A stretch of 64,000 bases of DNA from Antennarius striatus (lineage: Eukaryota > Chordata > Actinopteri > Lophiiformes > Antennariidae): positions 4,942,501-5,006,500 of the forward strand of contig NC_090794.1 in the NCBI RefSeq assembly GCF_040054535.1, given 5' to 3'. The position numbers and the translations under genes were made by a program. The notes beneath the pieces are model-generated. The model was not told where the DNA came from. It saw nothing but the letters and a program-made list of their open reading frames with translations, and ran no database searches. Positions 1 to 35,392 of the stretch are shown piece after piece. Position 1 is the first letter of the stretch. Every line of letters starts with the position of its first letter.

Positions 1-616
1 GATAGCTGAAGCAATTTGGGCTTGAAATTAGTAATAAAGGGACTATTTCTGTATGAAAGCCTGTTGGTCATAAGAAGTCGTTTGCATACACTTTTGAGAA
101 TAAAACAAAAAGTCACAGCTGGGGTCAAAGTATGCAGATTGTCCCCAGACAGTATTTCTGATGGACGGTGATCCCTCATCAGCAGCAAGACAACGTAAAA
201 CCTGATAGCTGAGCAAGAGTGAAAGGGAGAAAGGAATGGTAAAAAGAACAGTCTTCTTGTTTTCAAGAAGGCAAACAACTACTAATTCTGAACAATTCAA
301 TTTGGAAGTTTTCTGTCACATATATGATGTATAGAGGAGTAAAAGGTCTGTACGAGCTGGGTGTGTTTAGTGTAAAGTCAGTTCTGACATTATTTCAATT
401 TAACTCAGCTGTGGTTGCGACAAATCGTAAAAAGTATCAAGAAAAAACACAGTCGTGTACATCATTTGGGGGAAAATACACTCATTCAAGTCACCACCAT
501 GCTAAAGTCTGTGTTTTAAGAACCAGCAGAGAACGAGACATGCTTGGAAATGATCAAATAAATTGACCAATGAGTGATCTTTAAGTAACTGAGTGGATGT
601 TTTCGATACCCCTCAC
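1..616. other. Probable tbc1d32 intron at the left edge
   Basis: No convincing exon is visible here. A donor (GTGAGG on the minus strand) follows the exon ending at 617, so this is most likely the start of the next tbc1d32 intron. A minus-strand open stretch at 43-300 has no recognisable family match. Confidence 0.5.
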
Positions 617-21383
<20,767 letters not shown>

Positions 21384-22379
21384 CTCCTCAGCCGAGGTCT
21401 GAGACGGGACCGAACAGAGGGACTGGTTTTCTACAATACCTTTTAATAAACGACTGTGTTCAGCTCAGAAGCATTGCATTTGTTTACGCCTCAGTTCATC
21501 AACAAGTGTGACGTACAATAACAGCAGGTTGTTTGCCATCTTTAAAATAAGGTATTTGCATGAGGACACCGATGTCCTCCAAAAAATAAAAGTAAAGCAA
21601 ATGTTCAAACACTAATAAATGTTTTATAATATTTTACATTTTGACGATGTAGACAACCCTTATCCGCTATTTTTTGCCGTGATAACATTGCTAGCTAACG
21701 GCAAACACGCTACTTTTAACTGGAGGCGCTGCAGGGTGGAAATAAAACTCCATGCCGCTGCACAAACCAACCTCAAATACAGAACGACGTCTTATGTCTT
21801 AATAATAATGCATAATGGACTTAATAATGCATTTCGTGAGCACTTGCCAGCCGCTGCTACGTCTCTATGGAAACGTCCACCGATTCCGAATTGCGGTGCA
21901 TTGTGGGATGTCCAAAAACACTAAAGCAGTTCAAATCGTCGTAAAAATAGGTATCGTGTCTCACAAATACAAGATGATCGCTGAAAAATGCCAAATAAAA
22001 TAACTAAATAGAATCAAATAATTAAATTTATTTTATTTATATGCGTATAAATCTGTTTACATGTATGAATTCATCAATACAATGTCTTTTTTGTGGTTTC
22101 TTTTTTCTATGAAAGGGATTATTCCGACAGTCCGGAACGCACCGCCAGTGACTCAAGCTGTCACGTGGCACAATGTTATGTTCCTCTTTTCCGGATGCAG
22201 CTCGGAAACGCTCGTTGGTTGCTGTGGTGTCAAATCTTTACTTTTATCTTTATTTCATAATGTGAAATTATTTTGTTCACAGGTTTGATTTTCTTGTTAT
22301 CATTATATTTAAAATAGACAACGTTAAATTGACTAAATAAGTCTCAGACTGACTCACATCAGCATCAGTAGTGTCGATT
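21384..22379. promoter_or_regulatory. Divergent tbc1d32 / hsdl1 promoter region
   Basis: The start codons of tbc1d32 (minus) and hsdl1 (plus) are 996 bp apart and point away from each other. GTCTCTATGGAAAC at 21861-21874 resembles an RFX X-box (two half-sites about AT), which would suit a ciliary gene. A GCATTGTGGGA motif follows at about 21898. TTCCGG, an ETS-type core, occurs near 22190 on the hsdl1 side. Transcription starts are inferred, not seen. Confidence 0.5.
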
Positions 22380-24834
22380 ATGGCGGCTGTAGACAGCTTT
22401 CAGTTACTATACAGAGAAATCTCTAGGTCATGCGGTTTTTATTTTGAAACCCTGGCTTTGGTTGGGGCTCTTTATGCGGCCAGCAGGGCAGTAATCCTGC
22501 TCAGGGACTGCTCTACATTGGTCAGGGTGCATTTCCTGCCAAGAATGATCCCAAGCAAGAGGCTGACCCAAAGATTTGGTGACTGGGCTTTGATTTATGG
22601 TAAGAAAACAGAAGATAATGGGGAGGCGTCGTGCTGAGTGTTCCATTAATTCTATATTTCAGTGAGATGTGGTTCTCTCACCAAACTAACTCACAAAACA
22701 AGAGCTGATAGTTTCCGAGTGTGAACTTAATTAGTCACTTGATTGTGTCTGTCTAGCTTGCCCACAAACTGTAGTGGAAATCAGTTGTGTAGTTTTTGTG
22801 TTGCATATATAAATAAAGAAAAAGTTGATGAATCAAGCGATGTGAAGAAAGAAGTAATATGTCCTGATTTTTTTTTGTTTTATCTTGTGTGAAGTTTGTC
22901 AATTTAATACTTCTCTTTTTTAGTAAGTCATATATCTGAAGATTTAACAGCAGCTTTTATGTTTTGTGTATTTTCTTTGTGTGTGATTGTCGTCTCTTTT
23001 GTCAGGGGCATCAGAGCCTGTGGCCAAAGCCTATGCAGAGGAGCTGGCCAGGCACGGCATCAGCATTATCTTTGTCACGCAGGACCAAACCTCTGTCAGA
23101 GAAACAGCTACATCCCTCTCCCAGAGTTATGGAGTTGAAACAGTCGTCATTCCAGCTGACTTGTCTCTAGGCCATGCAGCCTGCAAGCCCATCAAAGAAG
23201 CCATTAGGGGTAAAGACATCGGGTTTTTGGTGAATTGTGTGGAGTCTTCGGCTTCCCCTCAGAACTTGGTTGAAATGCATGAGCAGGGCCTGTTTGATTT
23301 GGTCAATAAGAACGTGGCAGTCGCAACTCTGATGACGCGGTTGGTGCTGCCAGGCATGGTGGAGCGCTGCAGAGGAGCTGTGGTCAATATATCATCAGGC
23401 GCTTGCTGCAGGCCCTTTCCCAGAAGAGTGACGCTCACCGCCTCCACTGTGAGATATAATACTGAATATATTTCCTTATCATCCATATACATACACTAGA
23501 CACACACTCAGACCATGATCTACACCATAAATAAGATTTACATGTTATGAAACACTAATTAATTATATAACAGATTATTGATCTGCACATATGAGACCTT
23601 CTCAATCGAACCTGTCAAATAACTTCTCCACTCTGAACCTGATTTAAACATGTCCAGCTTTAGTGTTGTGCATTGTCAAGTCATAAAGTTAAACTATATA
23701 ATTATATTGGATACAGATTCTATATTTGATTTTATCAATATTACCAGGATAACATTTAATCACACGGGAGATCTCTCTGTGCTGAAGGCATAAATATCTC
23801 AAACTTGCTTCCCCTTAAAGTTCAATGAAAAGCACGTTGACCTTAGTGCACTGCGATGTGCATCGATTTACTTGCTGTTGCTGTTAATGCTAGCATGAGC
23901 ACAGCATTTCATATGTCTCAGATCCTGCAATATATAAAGATAATGTGTGAACATCAGCATCAGAAACACAACTGATCGCCTCTCCCTTTCCTCCCCTGAC
24001 GTTCCAGGGCTATCTGGATCATTTCTCAAGAGCTCTTCACCTTGAATACAGTGGCAGAGGGATCTTTGTCCAAAGTCTGATTCCTTTTCAGGTACGTTTC
24101 CTCCTTTAAATATTAACAAGACCGGCTGACAGAACTTTCTCAGTGCTAAAGAAAGCAGAAGTTGTCTTTCAGTTGTTGTTAGGATGGGATCATGACACAC
24201 ATGTATGAGAAATACAGAATTTACTTTAACCTAATGCACAAAGAGCTCTTAGTTAACATTTTCAGACAATGTATTGATCTGTCTTGCTGTATTTTATTTT
24301 GCATGTAAATTCAAAGCAAAATTTCCCATTTAAGTGTTGGGTAATAGATTTTTACTATCTTATGTTCACTTTTCTAAGCTCTGTGTTCTCTTGCCAAAGT
24401 TTTTATTACTATCCAACAGACTAAATCACATTATTACCTGATATAAATAATTGCATGTGTGTGGGTCGATATTCAATATATGTGTGTTTGTGTAAACAGA
24501 TTGCTGTAAATTGGCCACAATCATCACGGGAAGGCTTGTTTACCCCAAAGCCAGAGGTTTATGCTCGCCATGCCATCTCCACGCTGGGCGTCAGCAACAG
24601 GACCACCGGCTACTGGCCTCATACACTGCAGGTCGGCACAAAATATGTTCTGGTGTCAGTTGGTAGTCGCGTACTCACAAGATATTTTTGTATTTTGTTA
24701 TCTATATTTCTATATGATGATCTGCTTTTCTCTGCTGTTTCTTCTGCTGCTTTTCTCCACAGTATGGACTGATGAGATGTATTCCAGAGTGGATTTGGGT
24801 TCTTGGATCCAACATGCTAATCGGTTCCAGCTGA
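22380..24834 (+). CDS. hsdl1: Inactive hydroxysteroid dehydrogenase-like protein 1
   Basis: Five exons: 22380-22599, 23006-23448, 24008-24091, 24500-24631, 24763-24834 (951 nt, 316 residues). The protein opens [20 protein letters not shown], close to human HSDL1, and keeps family stretches such as [29 protein letters not shown] and [11 protein letters not shown]. The fold is that of a short-chain dehydrogenase with an N-terminal hydrophobic segment near residues 20-35; HSDL1 is a mitochondrial, enzymatically inactive member. Here the glycine-rich cofactor loop reads GASEPVA, the NNAG-type motif reads NCVE, and the Tyr-x-x-x-Lys pair is replaced by L217 and T221. The C-terminus (MLIGSS) is a little shorter than in human. 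AATAAA at 25001-25006 is the likely poly(A) signal. Confidence 0.95.
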
Positions 24835-27662
24835 GCATACATGGGCTGACAATTTGGTGGATGTACTTGTTACTTCAACGATGTAGAATTTGTTCTGCTG
24901 TTACTTTAAAGTTGAGGTGGGTAGTTAAGAGACAGGCTTATGTTGTTTTTGGATTAACTCCAAACGAAGCTGCAGTGGTATTTGCCTGAAATAATAATTA
25001 AATAAACTCATATTACCATACACTTCTCCTGTGTTAGACTTACTGGGTTAACACGGGCCATGAAGTTCCAGTTCATTATTAAATAGAAAAACTGAATGTA
25101 AATTTGATTTATTTTCTGTTATGTATTCCAAACAGAATTACACTAAAGCACTTCTATGTTCTGTGAAACAGAAAAACAGTACAAGGGCAGCTAAGATGAG
25201 AGGAAAAATTTCATTTGTTACCTAAAAATGAAAGCAATAGAAAAACAGTCTGACACCAGGAAATGAACCATAGATGAAGGAATTATTATTTAGATGAGGC
25301 ATTCTGAGCACTGATTTGTCTTTTCTGAATGCTGTGACCTTCTTGTTGTATCTGCTTCTTACCTGTGTGTCACAAAAGAACAAAAAACCCAAATTCATTT
25401 AAATATTAACTGATCATAATGTCTCGTAACACTTCCAAATATGTTCATGTTTATTGAACAAAATCTGCATTATGCAATATTTAATTGTCTGTATTTTATT
25501 TATTTATCCTTTATTTAAACACACAGGTCAATTCAGCACCAGTTCTCATTTGCAGTGACGATCTGGGCACAGGGAAAATCACAAATTCCCACACATACAT
25601 TGACACCTAAGGTCAGTTCAGAGTGGTCAACAGAAACATGTAAAATGAAGTACGTCATTTTCCTAGTAGGTATAGATCAGAACACTTTCTTGCAATGTAA
25701 ACATATTTTTTGTCTACCTGTAGCTTATATTACATCTTAAATAGTGTGTTTCCATCAAATGAATGTGTGCTGCTGAATGGAGAACGATAGCTTTCATTTT
25801 GATGTGGCGTCATTCCTCAGAATCCAAGATTCAAGCATCTCTTGAGGTGAATTTGAAATGGAATGTCTTTCAATTTATTGAGGTTCTTTATTTGATCTCC
25901 TTTAAATATATGTAGATATTACTCTCAAATAATTATATTTAAAATGTGAACAGATTCAGATATATTGTGTTGAGTGCTTATACAGTATATAAAAATGTTG
26001 CCTTAAATATCCAATGAGACTAATAAAACACCTTCTCCTTTACATGCTTTCCTGTTTTCATTATGAATACAACAGTGTGTGTCAGTTCAGCTTTTTTTCT
26101 GATGTAGCTGTTTGCTCACAGCTTTTAATTGTGCTTGAAGTGTGGATTTAGTTAGAGCTCAAAGACCAAAAGGTCTGTCCTTTTCCCTAAAACACTCATT
26201 TTGATGTCAATCATTTACATATGAGAGGCGACACCAGACCAGCTGTTAGAGTTTAGCCTGTGACCCCTTCTGGTCAATGCAAACTGTTGGTAAAACTGAC
26301 ACGAAATGGAAATATACAACCTGGGAATTAGGCAAAAGAGGTGTTAAGGTTGTCCAACATAAGGTTTTGGGCAATTATGGGTTAAAAAAAAAAGTAACCA
26401 GAACATCTACAAATCCATGATTAATGGACAAAAATCGTGTCCTGGTTGTGAATCCTTTTCATATCACAGATATTTGGTGTTTTGATGATGAATGGTTTTG
26501 ATAATGTTTTTTGTGCATGTTCCTGCAGATCAATCTACTCTTTCACTTTTCTCCTGCCCAGTTCTCCATCCTCTGTCTAATCTCGCAGATTTACCATAGA
26601 AAAATAAATGCATGCTGACAAAAAACAGTTTTTGCAGCCTCCCACATTCAGCGTCAAGGGCTGGAGGTTTGTTGCTGTGGGAGGAATAGGATGGTGTCCT
26701 TCTAGATAAGATCTCAAAAGAAGAATGAAAGGAACCTTCTTCTTCACTGTCTCTCCTCATCATCCGAGACGAAAGGTCGTTCTCTTCATCAACCTATTTT
26801 CTCCGTAGGTTTGTTCCCCTGGTGAGTTGATTTAAAAGATAACCTCTACTGATTGTTCCTTGTCACAAAAGATAACTAATTTTGTAATATATACGGAGTG
26901 GAAAAAATGTAGATCAGTAGATTTTTTTTTTGCGATATGAACAAGGTTAAATAGCTATCTAGTACGTATCTACTACTCAACACTTGATTAAATTTGATTT
27001 TAAAAAATAAATGTGTTTTTGTGCATAAATTTGTGAGTACATTCATTACTATGTTACAGATGTAGCAGTGAAGTGATGCCATAATTAATTACATCCTCAA
27101 AAAAAAAAGCTTAAAATACGTGACGAGGAGACATTTGATTCTTGAGAGAATGCATTAGAACACGCGGTAATATGTCATAATTAAAATTTGTGTGACATGA
27201 GGCAAAAAAAAATCACAAAGGGACCATAAAAAGTGATAAATTCTGAATCAATTCTTTCTGTTATTAAAACGTTTTTTTTAATGTTTTAACAGCCTTATAT
27301 TCTCAGTAAGATGAATCTCTGAGTCACTTCTTGCGCTCACTGCAGTGGTTGGTATTAACCAAGGTTAAGGTCTTAGTTACAGCAGATAGCTGTGTTTTGG
27401 AGCCATAGAATCAGCATCACTGGCCTCTATCTGCAGCTTACAACACAACAAAGAATAGTTTGGCCTTGTTAGAGAGACCTTCTGTTCTGACTTTGCATCA
27501 ACAACACTGATTTCCATCACGTTGTGTAACTACAAACAATATGCTCTTCTGGTTGTCCAATGGCAGTTCTCAAATAAGAAGTAATTGTATTGGATTGTTT
27601 TGTATTGGAATAGTTTTCATTTTGATTTCCTCCCACAGAAAGCTGGCCAACTGGATCCTGAC
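24835..27662. other. hsdl1 3' UTR and intergenic space before the connexins
   Basis: AT-rich sequence. A minus-strand open stretch at about 26590-26786 looks protein-like but matches nothing I know. 5' UTR exons of the first connexin may lie in the right part. Confidence 0.5.
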
Positions 27663-29031
27663 ATGGGTGACTGGGATGTTCTCGGACGCCTGCTAGATAA
27701 GGTGCAGAGTCATTCCACGGTGATTGGAAAAGTGTGGCTCACGGTGCTGTTTGTCTTTCGCATCCTGGTACTGCGTACCAGTGCTGAAAAGGTTTGGTCT
27801 TCTACATTCACCACAAAACACACTTCATGGGGAGCCCTGAACTGTGTCCTTAGTACACCTAAAACTCTCTGATATATTAGCATCATCTCTACCCTCTCTG
27901 TCAAGGTCTGGGGTGATGAGAAATCCGACTTCATCTGCAACACCCAGCAGCCCGGCTGTGAGAACGTCTGCTACGACCTCGCCTTCCCCATCTCTCACGT
28001 TCGCTTCTGGTTTCTCCAGATTATTGCCGTAGCAACTCCAAAGTTGCTGTACCTGGCTCACGTCCTTCATGTAATCCACATCGAAAAGAAGGTGCGTCAC
28101 TGTGAGTGGGTGTAGTATGACGATCTGGTGAATGCTTGACTTGTCAGACAGGACACACCTGTAGTTTCTTATACAGATTTGTTCATAGAACTCTAATTAT
28201 TGCTTATGAATCGTAGTCCCCTTCATTTCCTCGTACCTGTTTCTTGCCTCAGGATCAATAACACCTTATCTTAAAGGTGAAGCACTCATCGTGCTCCACC
28301 CACAGAGTCATCACCATCTCTGCTGCAGTACTCTGTAGTAAAATGAGATTTTATTCTATCTTTGTGTCTACGTGTTTGCTTTCCATCAACTCCCTCAACT
28401 GCGTCTAACTGCTTTCTTCCTCCAATCCAAGGAGAGGGAGAGGATGAAGAAGCAGGCCGAGTTGAATGACCACGCCAGTCTGTTCCTAAGTGTCTATAAA
28501 GTTCCCAAGTACACCAAAAGCACCGGGAAAATCAGCATCCGAGGACGTCTCCTTCGCAGTTATGTCCTCCATCTTGTGGCCAAGATCATATTGGAGGTCT
28601 TGTTTATTGTGGGTCAGTATTTTCTCTACGGCTTCACCCTCGAGACGCGCTATGTCTGCGCACGCCATCCATGCCCTCACAAGGTGGACTGCTTCCTGTC
28701 CCGTCCCACGGAGAAGTCGGTCATCATCTGGTTCATGCTGGTGTCTGCGTTGGTCTCTCTTGCCCTCAGCATAGTGGAGTTGTTCTACCTGTGCGTGAAG
28801 GCTGCCAAGGAGTGCATGGCGAGGAGGCAGGACTACACCGTTACCCCGGTGACGCCTCCACCATCGGGCAGGAATGCCTTTAAAAGCCGCAGTGAGGTGA
28901 TCCAAAATAGCACCACTCTGGAACTGGAGCTTCAGGGACGAAAGTTAGGGGTGAACGGGGTCACGGGTGGAGTCAGCGAGGCCAAGGGCGTATCGCCCGA
29001 GAACAAAAACACAGGGGAGGTCCACATCTGA
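27663..29031 (+). CDS. Alpha-type connexin 1 (three coding exons)
   Basis: A gap-junction channel subunit of four membrane spans. Exons 27663-27791, 27906-28091 and 28432-29031 give 304 residues. The first extracellular loop has Cys spacing C-x6-C-x3-C ([12 protein letters not shown]) and the second C-x4-C-x5-C ([12 protein letters not shown]), followed by SRPTEK, the complete connexin signature. The C-tail is cytosolic and serine/threonine rich. Most connexins have one coding exon; this gene has phase-0 introns after residue 43 (before VWGDE) and after residue 105. The first donor (GTTTGG) is weak. Poly(A) signal at 29287-29292. It most resembles the teleost-specific Cx32-like alpha group, but I cannot name the orthologue. 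Confidence 0.92.
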
Positions 29032-31223
29032 TGCACAACCATAATGCATTACCTCATATCTGGATCTTCTGTGCTCTTGTGTTGGTGTGCTTTGGCGCGG
29101 GGCATAGGTGGTGTGTGGTAGGTAAATAAAGATGGGAACAAACCAGCTTCTGTAAACACAAGTCATATTTGACACGTTCCTCAAAACAACCAACATGCCA
29201 TCAACAGAGCCTTCATTTTAGTTGGGTTTTTTTTTCATATATTTTGTTAAAGTGCTTTCTTGAAACGACTTTTAAGATGCTGATTCAATAAACTTCTTGG
29301 ACTGAAATTGGAACTTTTACAATTTGTCGTACTGATATCATTTTTGTAGTAGATCAATGTTTTTTGTGCAATTACATATGAATCTACATTTTATTGAATG
29401 CGCATTTGGTATTTTCCAGTGATTTTCGAGCTGAAAAAAGCCTCATTTGGCTTTTTAATAATCCATTATCCTGTATAGAAAGAGCTGCCATTACTATATG
29501 CCTACAAATTTCCTCCATTATCTAGTGAAATAATGAGATTCATTGCAGTTTTTAACCTTATAATCATTAACGGACAATAAACCAACCAGGGTCTTGTGTC
29601 TTGTATTGTGCTAGTAAATAAAAAATAAACAAATGTAATCCAGGTAAACACAATCAAAAAGTTAGACCAGCCACTTTCAGAACTGAAGAAGCCTCTTGGA
29701 TGAGAGGTGACATGTTTTCAAGAAACTTTCTTAAAGTCCAGTGGGTTGCTTTGGATAACTAAGAACCTACACAGACATCTTTCAACAAAAAAAGGTGTAA
29801 ACATATCACTGGGTTTTTAAATAGGTACCAGATTATTGTTAACCAGTTTTGACCTAGTGGCATGTGGATCTTTTCGCTAGGATGTACATTTAGTATCATT
29901 AATGACATAATAGTAGAATGATGCTATCTTAATAGCTACAATTAGCAAAAGGGAGAGTGTGTGTTTCCTTACAGGTTTAATTATTCCTTTATGCATTTTA
30001 TAACTATTAATTCTAGATTACTGTGCAAATATAATTTATTTAAAGAAAATATATATATCCTTTTTTTAACTTGTTTCAGAGTGGGTGGCAGCTAATTTAA
30101 GAAATGCCATTTAGTATTGGAACACAAGGTGCTGCAGTGTTATCAGTGCAGCTATTTCATAATCTCACTCAAATAAATGTAGCTTGTTTAACCATGAATA
30201 ACAGTTTTACTCATCCTCGTTTCAATAATTATTTGCTTACCATTTTTGATCAATGATAAATTTGTTTTCGAAAATTCAAGATCATTTGACAAGTAGACTG
30301 ATCCTCAACACCTGTCAATTATTACACAGTTATCTTCTGGGTCCCCTCTTTCTTCAACTTTTTTTTTCTCATTTGCTGACGGGTACAACGTGACAACCCA
30401 TCCTGTTGGTCTCACCCAGCACTGAGCTCCAAGGTCCAATGTCTAAGTTAGCAATCTGTCCCAACCACCGACAGTCCTCTCTGACCAGGTCAGCAGGTAA
30501 GATCCACCCGTTATTCTTCTCTTTTGCAGACTCATTTAAAATATCCATTTTTAATATATATATTAAAAATGTAATATATATATATATTATATATTATATA
30601 TATATACTGTGTATATATATTAATGCCATTAACATAATGCTATTAATGATGGCATTAGATTACTTTTTATTTTATTTTTCATCACTTAGTTTTGCCTAAA
30701 AAAACATATTTTTATGAATTTATCAAACCATTGTGTGATATAGACCTTTTTTAATATTATTAAATGTATTAAATATGTTAAAATATCATGAATAATATTA
30801 TATAATATATAATGGAGTGGGAGCACTTTCTTTGCATAGATTATTCTCCATAGAAGCCTACTTCTACGATGCCTCTAAATATAACTGGATCCAAGTTCTC
30901 CAGTCTTCTGATTCTGATTAATGATTCTTTTAAGAAAATATCGACAAGTTAACTTTGTGGGGCACTGAGCTCCTCTCATGTCTGAAGCGGTTAAGTTCAT
31001 GAAAAAAAATGTCTTATCTGAATTAATAAGAACAATGAGCGTCTTTCTTTCAGGGCCAGCATATTGATTGAGCTGAGTAAGTTGGGTTTGTGTTAATGTT
31101 TAGGTTTAGTAAGGTACGGTGTGTGCGATCACTGCCAACAAAAAGATAGTTGTTTGAATGAATTCTTACAAATAATTTTGTTTGTTTTTATCACAGATTT
31201 CTAACTGATCACCACAAATAAAG
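29032..31223. other. Connexin 1 3' UTR and intergenic space
   Basis: AT-rich. It contains a fragment of an interspersed repeat (29661-29779) and an (AT)-rich patch near 30553-30605. A possible non-coding first exon of connexin 2 ends near 30496 (CAGCAG before GTAAGA), with an acceptor CACAG at about 31193-31197. Confidence 0.45.
29661..29779 (-). repeat. Fragment of a common fish interspersed repeat
   Basis: The minus strand carries 'ctctcatccaagaggcttct' followed by 'tcagttctg', text I recall from a widespread fish repeat. The same family appears at 58808-58880 on the plus strand. Class not assigned. Confidence 0.5.
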
Positions 31224-32081
31224 ATGGGAGACTGGGGATTCCTATCTTCCTTGCTGGACAAGGTCCAGTCCCATTCCACCGTCATTGGGAAGATCTGGAT
31301 GAGCGTCCTCTTCCTGTTCAGGATCATGGTCTTGGGCGCGGGTGCTGAGAGCGTCTGGGGTGACGAGCAGTCCGGTTTCATCTGTAACACTCTGCAACCT
31401 GGTTGTGAGAATGTCTGCTATGATTGGACATTCCCCATTTCGCACATTCGTTTCTGGGTCCTCCAGATCATCTTCGTCTCCACACCGACGCTGGTCTACC
31501 TGGGCCACGCCATGCACGTCATCCACAGGGAGAACAAGATGAGGGAGCGGCTGTTGAGCCCCGGCGGGTCGCGGCTACTCAAGGTGCCTAAATACACAAA
31601 CGACAAGGGAAAGGTGACGATCAAGGGGAACCTGCTGGGGAGCTACCTGACCCAACTGGTGGTCAAGATCATCATTGAGGCTGCCTTCATCATTGGCCAG
31701 TACTACCTGTATGGCTTCATCATGGTGCCCATGTTCCCTTGCTCTAAGAAGCCCTGTCCCTTCACTGTGGAGTGCTACATGTCCCGACCCACAGAGAAGA
31801 CCATCTTCATCATCTTCATGCTGGTGGTAGCCTGCGTCTCCCTGGTCCTCAACTTCATTGAGGTCTTCTATCTGATCTGCACCAGGGTCAGATGTGGATC
31901 CAGACCCAAGGCTCATAAGATCAATTCAGCGGAGAACCCGGCCAGCCTGTTAGCTCCGAGGTGGACCACAGAAGAGGCCCTCAGGCAGAACAAGATGAAC
32001 TTGGAGAATGAGAGTAACCAGAGCATAGGTGGAAGTCTGGATGGAGCGAAAGAGGAGAAACGACTATTGAGCAGTCATTAA
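31224..32081 (+). CDS. Alpha-type connexin 2 (single coding exon)
   Basis: A gap-junction subunit of 285 residues, uninterrupted. The N-terminus [20 protein letters not shown] precedes membrane span 1. Extracellular loop cysteines are [12 protein letters not shown] and [12 protein letters not shown], then SRPTEK. Spans 3 and 4 ([39 protein letters not shown]) are clear. The cytosolic loop has [11 protein letters not shown]. An acceptor about 30 bp upstream of the ATG suggests one intron in the 5' UTR, the usual connexin layout. AATAAA at 32386-32391. Very close to connexin 3 downstream, which does have a coding intron, so this copy either lost it or never had it. Confidence 0.95.
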   Translation: MGDWGFLSSLLDKVQSHSTVIGKIWMSVLFLFRIMVLGAGAESVWGDEQSGFICNTLQPGCENVCYDWTFPISHIRFWVLQIIFVSTPTLVYLGHAMHVIHRENKMRERLLSPGGSRLLKVPKYTNDKGKVTIKGNLLGSYLTQLVVKIIIEAAFIIGQYYLYGFIMVPMFPCSKKPCPFTVECYMSRPTEKTIFIIFMLVVACVSLVLNFIEVFYLICTRVRCGSRPKAHKINSAENPASLLAPRWTTEEALRQNKMNLENESNQSIGGSLDGAKEEKRLLSSH

Positions 32082-34284
<2,203 letters not shown>

Positions 34285-35392
34285 ATGGGAGAGTGGGGTT
34301 TTCTGTCCTCTCTGCTGGACAAGGTCCAGTCCCACTCCTCTGTCATCGGGAAGGTCTGGCTCAGTGTGCTTTTTGTCTTCAGGATCATGATCCTCGGAGC
34401 TGGAGCAGATAAGGTCCATACTTGTTTGTTTTTTCTTTTTTGTAACAATTTATTGCACTGGTCAGTCTCTAAATTACATCTTTGATATATCAAAAGTTTG
34501 GATGGTGAAAAAGAACGCACTCTAGTGGTTGTAATAAAAGCTCGCAGCATCATAAGAGTTGTGGAAAACTGGATGTGAGATTACAGGGTGTGAAAAGCTT
34601 TAATTATTTCATTAGATTGAAGTATTTTAAAATCGATTCATGGCTTTATCCTCTTTTTCTTAATAAAAAATAACTGGAATATGTACAGAACCTCACCACA
34701 ACATGTGATATCAATGTCTGTGAACATTACAGGTGTGGGGTGACGAGCAGTCCAGCATGATCTGTAACACCAAACAGCCTGGTTGCAAGAACGTCTGCTA
34801 TGACTACGCCTTCCCTATTTCACACATTCGATTCTGGGTCCTGCAGATTATCTTCGTCTCCACCCCCACACTGATCTACCTGGGCCACGTTTTCCACGTC
34901 ATCCACAAAGAGAATAAAATGAGAGTGTACATGCAGACCCACGCTAGGAGTGAAATCGTCCAAGTTCCCAAGTACAGTGATGAAAAGGGCCACGTTCAGA
35001 TTAAAGGCAACCTGCTAGGGACCTACATGACCTCCATACTCGTCAGAGTCGCTCTGGAGATAGGCTTTATTCTGGGCCAGTATTACTTGTATGGGTTCAT
35101 CATGATCCCAAAAATAGTCTGCTCCCGAGCCCCATGTCCCTTCACTGTAGCATGCTACATGTCTCGACCCACGGAAAAGACCATCTTCATCATCTTCATG
35201 CTCGTAATGTCCTGCATCTCACTTTTACTAAATGTACTAGAGATTTTCTATCTGGTGTGCTCGCGCTCCTCCAGACGGAAGTCTAAAACGGTGTCACCTA
35301 CGGCTCTCGCTATTCACCCACGTTTCACTGGGGACAGTCTGGTGAAAAATGAGAAGCTTGCTCTCCATGATTCCGGTCACAGCACAGCCTGA
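34285..35392 (+). CDS. Alpha-type connexin 3 (two coding exons)
   Basis: A gap-junction subunit of 262 residues from exons 34285-34413 and 34733-35392. It starts [20 protein letters not shown]; loop cysteines are [12 protein letters not shown] and [12 protein letters not shown], then SRPTEK. The phase-0 intron after residue 43 lies exactly where the first connexin has its first intron, and its donor GTCCAT is weak. The C-tail is short and basic, then Ser-rich ([13 protein letters not shown]). Possible poly(A) signal near 35910. Likely a tandem duplicate of connexin 2 (very similar between VWGDEQS and the fourth span). Confidence 0.94.

Noticed and set aside
43-300. Minus-strand ORF as a further tbc1d32 exon
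   Set aside because: No match to what I recall of TBC1D32 after the exon 617-732, and no suitable splice sites in the required phase.
28486-28905. Minus-strand ORF opposite connexin 1
   Set aside because: Shadow of the strongly coding connexin exon.
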